From: Sphingomonas sp. LR60
GTDB taxonomy: Bacteria; Pseudomonadota; Alphaproteobacteria; Sphingomonadales; Sphingomonadaceae
Reading direction: 5' to 3'
Assembly (NCBI RefSeq): GCF_036855935.1
Contig: NZ_JASPFK010000001.1
Coordinates: 2,792,501 to 2,856,500 of the forward strand
Length of the DNA stretch: 64,000 bases
The position numbers and the translations under genes were made by a program. This document shows, in pieces, positions 1-11,380 of this stretch; the first letter of the stretch is position 1; each line of letters begins with the position of its first letter. A model generated the notes under the pieces. It was not told the DNA's origin. It was given only the letters and a program-made list of their open reading frames with translations, and ran no database searches.

Positions 1-636
1 TATGCTGCGCGCCATTGCCGCGGCATCAGCACCCTCCGCCTCCACCCACCGCGCGCCGGGCAGCACGCCCGCTTCGTCGAGCAGCGTCGACAGACGAATG
101 CCAGTCCACTCCGCGCACGATAGCAAGCCGTTGAGTTCACCCGCGCTCGCCTGCACCGGTTGGGCGGCGCTCAAGGCGCGGCTGTTGCCCGAACATTCGA
201 TGAAGAGCAGGCGGCTCTCGCGCGGGTAACGCAACAGATCCTCGTAGCGGAAGACCAGCGGTCGTTGGACGAGGCCGTGCAGCAGCAATTCGTGCGTTCG
301 CGCCTCGATCGCAGGAATGCCATTGTGATGGCGTTCGAAATGCACGTCATTGGGCGTGATCGTGCCTTCGAGAAGCTGGAGCGGCGTGCGCGACGAACCC
401 GTGCCGGGGAAAGGAAGGTCGGGAACGATCCGCCGGATCCGCTCGGCCGCCGCGCCGCGCACGCCGAGCGGCGACAGCGGCGCACCAATCTCCAGCGTCG
501 ATGCCGGGGAAGCGAACTGCGCGCTCGCCTCTCCGGCCATCAATCCGGCCGCGCCTGTCGCGCTCCACCGCAGCAAGGCGCGCCGGTGCAACAGGCCACC
601 GCCAGCAACCCGCTCCTCACCGATCTCCGCCACCAT
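1..636 (-). CDS. soxC: SoxC-like sulfite dehydrogenase, molybdopterin subunit (3' end outside window)
   Basis: Molybdopterin-dependent sulfite oxidase family protein; 212 codons are visible and the C-terminus lies beyond base 1. An N-terminal twin-arginine-like signal (HRRALLRW followed by a hydrophobic Ala/Gly stretch ending ASA) suggests Tat export to the periplasm. The segment HFERHHNGIP and the following FIECSGNS are typical of SoxC; the Cys in FIECSGNS is the expected molybdenum ligand. The ATG at 636 lies 8 bases after the stop of the flavin monooxygenase, so the two are probably co-transcribed. In context it would oxidise the sulfite released by the upstream desulfonating monooxygenase to sulfate. 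Family assignment is from motif recognition; the role in this operon is inferred. Confidence 0.85.
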   Translation of the reverse strand, partial: MVAEIGEERVAGGGLLHRRALLRWSATGAAGLMAGEASAQFASPASTLEIGAPLSPLGVRGAAAERIRRIVPDLPFPGTGSSRTPLQLLEGTITPNDVHFERHHNGIPAIEARTHELLLHGLVQRPLVFRYEDLLRYPRESRLLFIECSGNSRALSAAQPVQASAGELNGLLSCAEWTGIRLSTLLDEAGVLPGARWVEAEGADAAAMARSI

Positions 637-644
637 CGATCCCG

Positions 645-1769
645 TCAAGCCGCCGTCGCCGCTTCGTGCGTTACCGCGGCATGGGCCGGTCCGTCGCGGA
701 GCAGCGGCAGCAACTGCTCGCCCTGACGACCGATCTCGGCGAGATAGGGTGTGTCGGAGAGCACGAACGTCGTGACACCCAGATCGCGATATTTGCGCAG
801 CGCGCTCGCGACCTCTTCCGCCGAACCGACCAGCCAGGTCGTGCCCGCCCCACCTCCGCCATAGCGGCCCGGGGCCGTGTAGAGATTATCGTCGAGCACC
901 TCGCCGCGGCGGTGCAGATCGAGAAGACGCTGCTGACCAACTGCCTTGGCACGCCGATGCTCGTCGATCTGGCCCTGCGCCGCAGCCATCTCATCGACTT
1001 TGGCCTCGGCATCGGCCCAAGCCCTTTCGCTCGTGTCGCGCACTAACGTGGTGATGCGCAGCCCGAACTCCAGCGGCGGCAGGTCGCGATCGAGATCGCG
1101 GCTCAGGCGCTTCAATCGCTCGATCCGCTCCGCCACGCCGTCCAGCGGCTCGCCCCAGAACAGCTGCACATCCGCCTCGGTCGCCGCCACACGCTCGGCC
1201 GCGGGTGACGCCCCGCCGAAATATAGGCGCGGGTGGCGCCGCAATCCCTGCGAAGTCTGGCGCGGCGTGATCCGCGGCGTCACTGTCGAACCGGCGACCT
1301 GGAAATGCTCGCCCTCGAAGGTTACGTCCTGCTCGGCCCACAGCCGGCGCACCAGGCGCATGAACTCCTTGGTCCGGCCATAGCGATGCGCCTGGTCTCC
1401 TTCGCTGTCACCATAGGCGGCAAGGTTGTCCTGCCCGGAGACGATGTTGATCCGCACGCGCCCGCCGCTCAATTGGTCGAGCGTCGCCGCCGCGGAGGCG
1501 AAGTTCGCCGGCCGCCAGTAACCCGGCCGGATCGCGATCAGCGGTTCGAAACGCGTCGTCCGCGCGGCGAGCGCGGTGGCAATGGTGAAGGTGTCGGGCC
1601 GCCCCCAACTGGTCCCGATCAATGCGCCGTCCCAGCCGTGCTCCTCAAGCGCCAGCGCATAGCGGGTCAGCGTGTCGAGGCTGGCGGGATCGCCGTCCAC
1701 GATATCGCCGCGATGACCGCCCTCGGTTTGGTTGGGAATGTACCAGAGATATTCGGATAAGTTCGACAT
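645..1769 (-). CDS. ssuD: LLM-class FMN-dependent (alkane)sulfonate-type monooxygenase
   Basis: A 374-residue bacterial luciferase-like monooxygenase of the SsuD/SfnG group, which uses reduced FMN and oxygen to cleave C-S bonds of sulfonates or sulfones and release sulfite. Recognisable features are the N-terminal strand SEYLWYIPNQ, the region RPGYWRPANFASAAATLDQLSGGR with the family's LSGGR turn, and the C-terminal GSAEEVASALRKY. I chose the ATG at 1769 because the LLM fold begins there and a GGAG lies just upstream; a longer reading frame upstream has no homology. It sits between a nitroreductase (possible FMN reductant supplier) and a sulfite dehydrogenase. The exact substrate cannot be read from sequence. 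Confidence 0.85.
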   Translation of the reverse strand: MSNLSEYLWYIPNQTEGGHRGDIVDGDPASLDTLTRYALALEEHGWDGALIGTSWGRPDTFTIATALAARTTRFEPLIAIRPGYWRPANFASAAATLDQLSGGRVRINIVSGQDNLAAYGDSEGDQAHRYGRTKEFMRLVRRLWAEQDVTFEGEHFQVAGSTVTPRITPRQTSQGLRRHPRLYFGGASPAAERVAATEADVQLFWGEPLDGVAERIERLKRLSRDLDRDLPPLEFGLRITTLVRDTSERAWADAEAKVDEMAAAQGQIDEHRRAKAVGQQRLLDLHRRGEVLDDNLYTAPGRYGGGGAGTTWLVGSAEEVASALRKYRDLGVTTFVLSDTPYLAEIGRQGEQLLPLLRDGPAHAAVTHEAATAA

Positions 1770-1806
1770 GGAAGGAACTCCGTGCTGGCAGGATCGGGAA
1801 AACTGG

Positions 1807-2641
1807 CTAATCGAGGTGGAAGCCGAGGCGTTCGAGCGCCGCACGCAGGAGGTCGCGGCCGGCCAGCGCGTCGGGACCGCGGACGCGCTGCGCGGCCTGT
1901 TCGCTCCAGTCGCGCTCGGGCATGTTCTGCTCGCGCTGGAAGGTGCGCAGTCGCAGGTCGTAGGCGGCGAGTGCCGGCGCGGCATCGTCGGCGCCGTAGC
2001 GTTCGCGGAACAGCACCGCATCCTGCGGCAGCCGCGGTTTGACGGCGGCCAGCGCACCCGGATCGGGAAATCCGACCGTCAGTCCGAACAATGCAAAGGT
2101 GCGCGGTGGCAGCCCGAGTTCGGCCGCGACCTCGACGGGCCGGTTGCGGATGCCGCCGATGTAGCAGCCGCCGAGCCCAAGTGATTCCAGCGCTACGACG
2201 GCATTCTGCGCGGCAAGCGCCGTATCAACCGCGCCGAGCAGGAAGCTCTCGAGAAAGTGCAGCCCGTCCGCGGGAACGCTTTGCCACGCGCCGTTCTGTG
2301 CCAGGCGATGATGGTCGACGATCCAGAGCAGGAACAGCGGTGCCTGAAGGATCTGCCGTTGATCGCCTGCCAGTGCCGCGAGCCGGGCCTTGCGGATCGG
2401 GTCCTCGACCGCGACGACGCTCCACGGCTGCAGGTTGGAGGAGGTCGGCGCGGATTGTGCCGCCGCGATGAGCAACCCGATCGTCCCGGCCGGGATCGCG
2501 TCGGGCAAATAGGCGCGGACCGAGCGGTGCGACAGCAGGGCGTCGATCACGTCGCTCCCCGCGCATGGCGGATCGATCGGCATGCGATAGCGGTCGTGGA
2601 GGAGAGAGGCGGCCGCCGGGGCGGCGGCGGATCGCAGCGCC

Positions 2642-2649
<8 letters not shown>
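1807..2649 (-). CDS. NfsA-type nitroreductase / NAD(P)H:flavin oxidoreductase
   Basis: A 280-residue nitroreductase-superfamily flavoprotein of the NfsA/FRP type, recognised from SHRSVRAY, the FMN-phosphate-binding AAQSAPTSSNLQPWS, and the central ESLGLGGCYIGGIRN. Such enzymes bind FMN and use NADPH. The ATG at 2649 overlaps the stop of the ABC ATPase gene by 8 bases, so translation is probably coupled. Inside a sulfonate operon that lacks an SsuE-like flavin reductase, it may supply reduced FMN to the adjacent LLM monooxygenase; that role is an inference from position. Confidence 0.8.
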
Positions 2650-3405
<756 letters not shown>

Positions 3406-3409
<4 letters not shown>

Positions 3410-4266
3410 CGGCCGAGCGTCCGGCGCCAGCGCAACGCGCGACGCTCGATCTGGCGCACCAGCGCGTCCGATCCGAAGCCGAGCAGCGCGTAGACGACCA
3501 GCCCGACCAGCATCACGTCGCTTTGCGCGTAATTGCGCGCCAGCGTGACCATGTAGCCGATCCCGCTGGTGGCGTTCAGCTGCTCGACCACCACCAGCGC
3601 CAGCCACGACGAGGTCACGCCAAACCGCAAGCCGGTTAGGAAACCGGGCAGCGACCCCGGCACAACGACGTGCCGCAGGAACTGCCAGCGGCTCAGCCGC
3701 ACCGTCTCGGCCAGCTCGACATGCCGGATGTCGATCGCGCGCAACGCGTTATGCGTGTTGATGTAGACCGGGAAGAAGACGGCGGTGGCGATCAGCGTCA
3801 CCTTCATCGTCTCGCCGATGCCCAGCCACAGGATCATGAACGGGATCAGCGCCAGCGTCGGGATGCCGCGCTTGATCTGCACCAATCCGTCGATCACGTA
3901 GCCGCCGAGCAGCGACAGCCCGGAAAGAATCGCCAGCGTCGCGCCGACCGCCACGCCGAGCGCCAGCCCCGCCATCGCGCGCCACGTGGAAACGGCAAGA
4001 TGGTCCTGCAGACGCCCGTCGCGGATCAGCTCCGCCGCCGTCGTCACCGCGGCCCACGGCGCGGGCAACATGCGCGGATCGAGCCAGCCGGTCGCCGAGA
4101 GGACGGCCCAGTACAGCAGCAGCAGCAGCGGGCCGAGCACCGTGCCATAACGCAGCGGCGTGCCGGGCCCAAGCCGCGGTTGCGCAGCCGGCGTCGACGC
4201 CAACCGGGCACGCGGCCGGTTCGCCTCGTGCACTCGCAGGCGCAGGTCTTCCGAATAAGCGTTCAT
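3406..4266 (-). CDS. ssuC: SsuC-like ABC transporter permease
   Basis: A 286-residue inner-membrane permease of the SsuC/TauC group, with about six hydrophobic segments and the cytoplasmic coupling (EAA-like) loop HVELAETVRLSRW followed by RHVVVPGSLPGF, which docks onto the ATPase. The N-terminal 35 residues are polar and Arg/Pro-rich. It overlaps the binding-protein gene upstream (ATG at 4266, binding-protein stop at 4263) and the ATPase downstream by 4 bases each, a tight translationally coupled transporter operon. Confidence 0.9.
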
Positions 4267-5355
4267 GAGCGCGTTCCTCCCCGCGCGGCTGCGTCACCCG
4301 CGATGGTCTCGAAGCGATGGTCGAACAGCGTCGCGGCATCGAGGCGCGGACGCTTCGTCTCCGGCGCAAGCGTGTCGATCGTCGCCTGTTCGTAGGCGGT
4401 CGCCCCCGACCAGTCGCGCGGCACCGCGACGTTGGTGAGGTAGCGGGCAGAGACGAGCGCATCTGCCGCTGGCAGGCCGCGCTTGCCGGTGAAATAGCCG
4501 CGCGCGAGTTCATCGGGATGCGCATTGGCCCACGCCTGCGCCAGCCCCCAGTAACGAACGAACACGCGCAATGCCGCCACCTTGCCGGGGTTGGCCAAGG
4601 TGGATTCGGGGACATAGACGTTGGTGCCGTCGTCGCGGAACGCGGGATGTGGGAGGACGCGCCCGCCGTCGCGGCCGTAATCGCGCAGATAGCGCTGCGC
4701 GACGAGGTCGTTGCGGATCGGTGCGACGTCGACAGCGCCGGACGCCAGCGCATTGGTATAGACGTCGCCGCCAGTGCTCGACGGCAATTCAACCAGCGTC
4801 ACCTCGTCCCGGCGGATCCCGACCGCCTTCAGCGTCTCGATGACGATCTGACCCTGCACCTGGCTCGGGCTGTAGGCGATCCGCTTGCCGCGCAGGTTCG
4901 CCAGCGTACGGATCCCAGCCTTGGGTGCGATACCGAAGACCCAGGCCTGGCGGCGGTCGCGGTCAGCATATTCGCGGAAGGCAACGATGCGCGCCGGGAT
5001 GCCCATCCACACCGCGTGGATCGGCGGGACGCTCGCGCCGAAGCCGACGTCGAGCACCCCGGCGTGAAATGCCTCGGTCACGTCGGGACCGCCGGTGATC
5101 TCCGCCCATTCGATACGAAACGGCAGGTTCTTCTCCCAACCGTTATGCTCGAAGATCCAGCGCGTGACCGGATCACCGACCCGCAGCACCACGCCGGGGG
5201 GACGCGCTCCGGAAGCGGGGCATCCAGCGCATGGCCCGCCGCCTTGCCGTCGGCCCGCCATGCCGGCGCAAAGGCCACCAGCAAAGCGATTGACCCGGCC
5301 ACGACGCTCGCCAAGCCGGCCGAGCCTGCCGGCCACCGCGAGGCGGATCCCGGCA

Positions 5356-5356
<1 letters not shown>
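4263..5356 (-). CDS. ssuA: SsuA-like sulfonate-binding protein, frameshifted in this sequence
   Basis: Periplasmic substrate-binding protein of the SsuA/TauA/NrtA class. The signal peptide (from the ATG at 5356, containing ASVVAGSIALLVAFAPAW) and the mature domain (from GVVLRVGDPVTRWIFEH onward, with HAGVLDVGFGASVPPIHA and LRGKRIAYSPSQVQGQ) lie in different frames. They join if one base is added in the run of six G on the + strand at 5196-5201. Restored length is about 364 residues, normal for the family. The start abuts the aldo/keto reductase stop. The break is more likely a homopolymer error than decay, because the rest of the protein is intact. Confidence 0.8.
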
Positions 5357-6311
<955 letters not shown>

Positions 6312-6394
6312 GTTTGTCTCCCGACTGGATGGCGCGAGTGTCGGCGCACCTCGAAAAAGCCGCGACGCAGAAAAACTTCGCCATCCGCGTAGAT

Positions 6395-6452
6395 TTCCTA
6401 GTTAATCGATAGGGATTCAACAAGGCAGAATTCCTACTGATTTGATAGGAAT
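6395..6452. promoter_or_regulatory. Two tandem CCTA-N9-TAGG inverted repeats between divergent sulfur genes
   Basis: Two similar palindromes lie in the 162-base divergent region. The right one is perfect: ATTCCTA at 6430-6436, a 9-base spacer, TAGGAAT at 6446-6452. The left one is TTCCTA at 6395-6400, a 9-base spacer, TAGGGA at 6410-6415. Equal spacers and a centre-to-centre distance of about 36 bases suggest a dimeric regulator binding twice. The right site is 21 bases before the receptor start codon. The regulator is not encoded nearby; an Rrf2-type sulfur regulator is one possibility, by architecture only. Confidence 0.55.
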
Positions 6453-6473
6453 GTTGAAGCAGGGGGTTCTTGA

Positions 6474-9059
6474 ATGATTGTATCGGCTGTGCCGGCCATG
6501 CTGCTGGCGTCCGCGGCGACGATCGCCTCGCCATCGGCCGCACCGGCGCCTGATATCCTACCCGATGAGGTCACCCGCGACGTCGTGCCCGACGATGCGG
6601 ACGCCGGCACCGGCGAGGTCGTCGTCACCGCTCGTCGGCGCAGCGAAAACATCCGCGACGTGCCGATCTCGATCCAGGCCATCAGCGGGGAGACGCTGGA
6701 GCGCAAGGGAACCATCGACCTTCAGAACATCATCGAGCAGACCCCTGGGCTGAACGCTGCCGGCGCCAATCCGCGCAACTTCTCGATCACAATCCGCGGC
6801 ATCGGCTACGCCCCGACCGCGGCGGACGGGCTGGACAATGCGATCGGGGTCTACTTCGACGGCGTCTATCAGGCGCGACCGGGGCAGGTGCTGCAGGATC
6901 TGGTCGACGTGCAGAGTTTCGAGGTGCTGCGCGGGCCGCAGGGTACGCTGTTCGGGCGCAACGCCGCGGCCGGTGCGCTCAACATCACCTTCAACAAGCC
7001 GAGCTTCACGTCCAGCCATTCGGTTGAGCTGTCCTACGGCCGCTACGATTTCGCGCAGGCCAAGGTCATCCTGACCGGCCCGATCTCCGATACCGTCGCA
7101 TTCCGGACGGTCGCCTTCGGGACGCGCGCCGACGGCTGGATCGACACGCCGCTTCGTCCCGGCTTCCGCGCCGCCGCGCTGCGAAAGGGCATCTACGCTC
7201 CCACTGCCACCGACGAGACGACCACCGCCGGCATCGGGCGCTGGGGCGTGCGGCAACAGATCCTGATCGACGAAGGCGCGCTGAAGGTGAACATCGCCGG
7301 CGACCTCAATATCGAACGCGACAGTTCAGCCGGGTTCAGTTCGGGCGGCGGGATCGTCGAACTGTTCGGACCGGGCAACTGGGGGATCAACACCACCGCG
7401 GCGCAACGCACCCGCGTGACGAATGCACGCAATGCGCTGGCGCGGCTGGCCGACTTCGGCGGCGTGCAGAACTGGGTGCCCGCCGTCGATCCTCGCGCGA
7501 ACATCACGAACAACTACAACCAGATGCGCACCACCAACGCGGGCATTTCGGTGACTAGCGATTATGATGCCGGGTGGGCGGGGCTGACCTCGATCATCGC
7601 ATGGCGGCGGTGGTCGTTCGATCCGCCGCAGGACAGTGACAGCTCGCCAATCGACATCTACCAGAACATGGCGATCAGCCACAGCGACCAGTTTAGCCAA
7701 GAGCTTCGGCTGGCCTCATCAGGGCGAAAGACGATCGACTGGCAGGTCGGCGCCTTCTTCTATTATTCCCGGTTGGAGGATCATTACGTCATCCATCAGT
7801 TCGGCGCGGACGTGATCCCGTGGTACAATGCATACAACACCGTGGCGGGCACCCCCATCGCCCCAATCCCGCTGTCCTTCCGCGACCAACTGACCGGCAC
7901 GCAGATCATCGAGGACACGACGGTCGAGAACTGGACCGCCGCCGCCTACGGGCAGGCGACCTGGCATGTCACCGATGCACTCGATCTGACCGGCGGGCTT
8001 CGCTATACCTACGACCGCAAGCGTGGCAGCAGCCCCGTCGACACCAGCCAGCTTCCCCGGACGCTGCCGACCGGCATTACCAACGCGCAACTGCTGGCCT
8101 TCTACAATGCGATCGACGCGGTGCAGCGCAACGCCGGGCGCGCCTACACCGTACCAGGTTACCCCACCGCGGTCGCGGCGACCGGCTACCCGCTCGACAT
8201 CGGCACCTCGAACGATAATCTGTCGGGGACGGCGAGCGTCTCCTATAAGGTCAGTCCTGAGGTCACGACTTATCTGACCTACGCTACCGGGTTCCAGGCC
8301 GGCGGCTTGGATCTGAACAATCGCGCGCTCAACCCTCTCGCGCCCCCGGTGCAGCCGACCACGACGACGAATATCGAGGCGGGTATCAAGGCCGCCCTGC
8401 TCGGCGGACGGGTGACGCTGTCGCTTGCGGCCTATCGGGAGAAGCTGAAGGGATTTCAGACCTCGGTGTCGTTCATTCTACCCGACGGCACGCCGCAGCG
8501 CGGAGCGACCAATGTCGGTGACATTCGCGCGCGCGGCATCGAGTGGAGCGTGGACGCCAAGCTCGGCGCGGGCATTCGATTGACCTTAGACGGTAATTAC
8601 AACGACGCGATTTACACGCGTGCGCCCTCGCTTCCCGCACCCGCCGAGCTCAGTTACAACGGAGTCGCCAACATCGACGCAGCGGGTCAACGCGCGCCCT
8701 ATGCGCCGAAGTGGGCGTTGTCCGTCACGCCCTCTTGGGACCTGCGCGTCAGCGGCCGAACGACGTTCTACAGCGACGCGCAGTACAGCTTCGCGTCGTC
8801 TTACGGCACCGGCGTCACCCAGTCGATCTACACGCAGGTGCCAAGCCAGTCGAACCTGAACCTGCGGGCAGGTCTTCGGCTCGACGACGGCAAATATGAC
8901 ATCTCGCTTTTCGCCAACAACGCGACGAACGAACGGAACATCATCTCGCAGGCATTGCTGGCCGCGCCGTCCGGAGCGGGTGTGACCGCTTACCTGGGGC
9001 GCACGGTCAATTATAATCAGCCGGCGCGGTATGGTTTGACGTTCCGCGCGCGATATTGA
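6474..9059 (+). CDS. TonB-dependent outer-membrane receptor (sulfonate locus)
   Basis: An 861-residue TonB-dependent receptor. A short N-terminal signal-like segment is followed by a TonB-box-like GEVVVTARRRSE, the plug domain (DVPISIQAISGETL, EVLRGPQGTLFGRNAAAG), and a long beta-barrel ending in an aromatic residue (YGLTFRARY), as expected for outer-membrane assembly. A GGGGG-containing ribosome binding site precedes the ATG. It is divergent from the sulfonate importer operon, so it probably moves the same organosulfur compound across the outer membrane. The substrate is inferred from context. Confidence 0.9.
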   Translation: MIVSAVPAMLLASAATIASPSAAPAPDILPDEVTRDVVPDDADAGTGEVVVTARRRSENIRDVPISIQAISGETLERKGTIDLQNIIEQTPGLNAAGANPRNFSITIRGIGYAPTAADGLDNAIGVYFDGVYQARPGQVLQDLVDVQSFEVLRGPQGTLFGRNAAAGALNITFNKPSFTSSHSVELSYGRYDFAQAKVILTGPISDTVAFRTVAFGTRADGWIDTPLRPGFRAAALRKGIYAPTATDETTTAGIGRWGVRQQILIDEGALKVNIAGDLNIERDSSAGFSSGGGIVELFGPGNWGINTTAAQRTRVTNARNALARLADFGGVQNWVPAVDPRANITNNYNQMRTTNAGISVTSDYDAGWAGLTSIIAWRRWSFDPPQDSDSSPIDIYQNMAISHSDQFSQELRLASSGRKTIDWQVGAFFYYSRLEDHYVIHQFGADVIPWYNAYNTVAGTPIAPIPLSFRDQLTGTQIIEDTTVENWTAAAYGQATWHVTDALDLTGGLRYTYDRKRGSSPVDTSQLPRTLPTGITNAQLLAFYNAIDAVQRNAGRAYTVPGYPTAVAATGYPLDIGTSNDNLSGTASVSYKVSPEVTTYLTYATGFQAGGLDLNNRALNPLAPPVQPTTTTNIEAGIKAALLGGRVTLSLAAYREKLKGFQTSVSFILPDGTPQRGATNVGDIRARGIEWSVDAKLGAGIRLTLDGNYNDAIYTRAPSLPAPAELSYNGVANIDAAGQRAPYAPKWALSVTPSWDLRVSGRTTFYSDAQYSFASSYGTGVTQSIYTQVPSQSNLNLRAGLRLDDGKYDISLFANNATNERNIISQALLAAPSGAGVTAYLGRTVNYNQPARYGLTFRARY

Positions 9060-9319
9060 AGAGCCATCAAGATCAAAGATCCAGCCGCGCATGGGCATTG
9101 ATTGAAGTATTAGACATCATCTACTCGTACGAACGCGCAGCTTCGATTAGACAAAATAGCCAACTTGACCCAGGTTCGGTTGTCTAACGATTGCGAGGCG
9201 GGAACCGGAATCGGCCACTCTTTCAGGGATACCGCCGGTCAATTAGCCACATTGCTAAACCGCCGGTTTACCGTGCCTCCGTATGCTCGTTTAGCAGTCT
9301 GGTTCGGTGGAGATGATCA
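9060..9319. other. Intergenic, no recognised gene
   Basis: 260 bases between the receptor and the integrase. I see no convincing coding frame, strong hairpin or tRNA-like sequence here. Confidence 0.5.
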
Positions 9320-9952
9320 ATGGGTCACTCGTCGATGGATCCCGCTTTCCGTGAACTTCGACCTTGGAACGAAGGCCGGCTAATTGGTGCGAAGCGCGCG
9401 CTGAAACAGCAACAGGTATGGGCCATTCGCTTCTGGCTCGACCAGCATAAACGACTGCGCGACCGAGCGCTGTTCGACTTTGCGATCGACAGCAAGCTGC
9501 GCGGTTGTGATGTGGTCAGGGTGCGGATCGGAGATGTAGTTTCTGGCGGGCGCGTCCGAGCCCGCGCTGTCGTGGTTCAGCAGAAGACCAAACGGCCGGT
9601 CCAGTTCGAACTGATGGACACTGCACGAAAGACGATGCGGGCATGGCTGGAGCGTCGCGGCGGAACCTTGAACGACTTCGTCTTTCCAAGCCGCAACGAC
9701 TACATGGGCCATATGAGCACGCGGCAATATGCCCGCCTCGTGCACGAGTGGGTTATCGGCATCGGCCTTCCGGCTCAAGATTACGGGACCCACTCGCTTC
9801 GGCGCACGAAAGCGTCGATCATCTACAAGGCAACCGGCAATCTCCGCGCCGTTCAGATCCTCCTCGGCCATGCCAAGATCGACAGCACAGTGCGCTACTT
9901 GGGCGTCGACGTTGAGGACGCTTTGGAACTGGCTGAACGCACTGAGGTCTGA
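9320..9952 (+). CDS. Short tyrosine recombinase / phage-type integrase
   Basis: A 210-residue site-specific recombinase with the tyrosine-recombinase core: the first Arg in SKLRGCDVVRVRIGDV, the HxxR box HSLRRTK, the later His in LLGHAKI, and the Tyr nucleophile in STVRYLGVD. It lacks the N-terminal arm-binding domain of full-length integrases but is a normal length for the short integrases common in sphingomonads. No adjacent tRNA, excisionase or direct repeat was found, so there is no clear island attached to it. Confidence 0.8.
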   Translation: MGHSSMDPAFRELRPWNEGRLIGAKRALKQQQVWAIRFWLDQHKRLRDRALFDFAIDSKLRGCDVVRVRIGDVVSGGRVRARAVVVQQKTKRPVQFELMDTARKTMRAWLERRGGTLNDFVFPSRNDYMGHMSTRQYARLVHEWVIGIGLPAQDYGTHSLRRTKASIIYKATGNLRAVQILLGHAKIDSTVRYLGVDVEDALELAERTEV

Positions 9953-9957
9953 GCAGA

Positions 9958-10022
9958 AAGACCCACTTCCGGCCATTCATCAGCATTGTTATTCTAACCG
10001 AGAACTGACGCTCGTTCATCAG
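9958..10022 (+). repeat. Dispersed intergenic repeat, copy A
   Basis: A 65-base element with conserved left end GACCCACTTCCGGCCATTC and right end GAACTGACGCTCGTTCATC, the same arrangement as the copy at 22876-22940. It starts just after the integrase stop codon. The middle is variable. Function unknown. Confidence 0.6.
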
Positions 10023-10404
10023 GGTTGGCGACGTCCGCCATGCTCTGCCTGGGCCGCCAACGACGCTTGATCGCCAACTCCAGGCCAGAGCAAAGCCGTA
10101 ATGCACAATGAGGTATCCACGAGCAGTCGGTAAGAGCAGCGAGATGCTAGTGCCGACACTGGTCACGCAAAAAGACGAAGCCCAGCAGAAAGGGTTAAGC
10201 AAGGAGCACGTGAGGAGCTGCAAGTCCAAGCACCTGGAGCAGGTAATGCACTTCGCAATTGCAAGATGTGCGCTCGTTGTCGGCGACACATCCGACGACA
10301 CCGTAACGACAGCCGGGTCTGGCATGGGCGCTGCAGGCGTTTGGCCAGCTAAGTTAAGCAACGACGTCTTCAACGATGCGGCTGCTGTGCCCTGTACGAC
10401 GAAG
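10023..10404. other. Intergenic, no recognised gene
   Basis: About 380 bases before the 3' end of the symporter gene. Open frames exist on both strands but none resembles a known protein, and they overlap each other antisense. I consider the region non-coding or decayed. Confidence 0.4.
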
Positions 10405-11351
10405 TTACCGCCCGGGCGGCTGTTTCGAGAACTCGCCGCTAAACGGTTGAGGAAACGTGATGAACCGGCCCTTCTGTGTCGAATGACACGGCTTGGTTCC
10501 CAAAGGGGAGCGACCGTTCCGGCAATAGGATCGCAGCAGATGTGCCACAATCAGGGCCATCACACTGTTGACGATCAGCGGTAGCGCTGCCGCAGATTCG
10601 TCAAGGACAACAACCGCAACGAAGATGCCGGTACCTTCCTGCCGTATAAGGCACGCCTTCTCGATGGCGATGCGATCAATGGGGCGGCAAGCAGTAATCG
10701 ACGTCACACTGTTCGCCAGCACCACCGCAATCAGATTAAGAAGGAGGGTCGCGCCTAGCAGGCCAACCGAGCAGCGCCACAACGCGTCGATGTTGGCCAG
10801 CAGGATGTAGGCCAGCACGCAGCCGAGCAGCGGCCGGATCAACGACGCGATGCCCCGCTCGGCCGAGCGGGCGCGGCGCGGCGCGACCAGTCGGATGATG
10901 GCGCCGACGACCAGCGGCAACACACAGATGCCCGAGACACTCGTCACGATATCGCGACCGGGTAGATCCACCATGCCGACCGGCACGTCGAACCAGATTG
11001 CCAGCGCCGGGATCATCCGCGGCGCCAACGCCAGATAGAGCAAGCTGGAGCACGATGTCAGCGCGACCGCCGTTCCTGCAGCGCCACCGGCTGCGCTCGC
11101 CATCGGCCCCGCCAGCAGCCCTACGGGTGAGACGGCGAGCAGCGCCAGCCCGAAGGCGATCGCCGGTGTTTCATGAAAGCAGGTCGCGATCGCGATCCCG
11201 GCAAGCGGCAACAGGACCGCGGTCGCGATCAGGCCAGCGATCATCGCGCGGCCGGCGATGTGCCCCTCGGAAGGCGGCGCAGGTCGATGCCCATACCGGC
11301 ACCCAACATCGCCAGCGCCAGCACCCCCGGCAACATGACAGTCTCGACCAT
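10405..11351 (-). CDS. Bile acid:sodium symporter (BASS) family transporter, frameshifted in this sequence
   Basis: Polytopic membrane protein of about 315 residues. The N-terminus from ATG 11351 (VETVMLPGVLALAMLGAGMG) carries the family's opening helix. The remainder (HIAGRAMIAGLIATAVLLP, FGLALLAVSPVGLLAGPMAS, VLPLVVGAIIRL) is one base out of frame. One missing base near 11265-11272 explains the break. About nine hydrophobic segments are visible. The family imports organic anions with sodium. It starts 29 bases after the FAD oxidoreductase gene in the same direction, so the pair may form an uptake-plus-oxidation unit for an amino acid or related amine. The polar C-terminal tail (STQKGRFITFPQ) is unusual and may be spurious. 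Confidence 0.7.
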
Positions 11352-11380
11352 TCGTTCCCGCCCCTGGCTGGATCGAGGGC

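Noticed and set aside
9060..10404. tRNA gene or att repeats beside the integrase
   Set aside because: No cloverleaf-like sequence or direct repeat was found on either side.
9819..10584. Two mutually antisense frames between the integrase and the BASS symporter
   Set aside because: Neither resembles a protein, they overlap the integrase or symporter ends, and a dispersed repeat lies inside.
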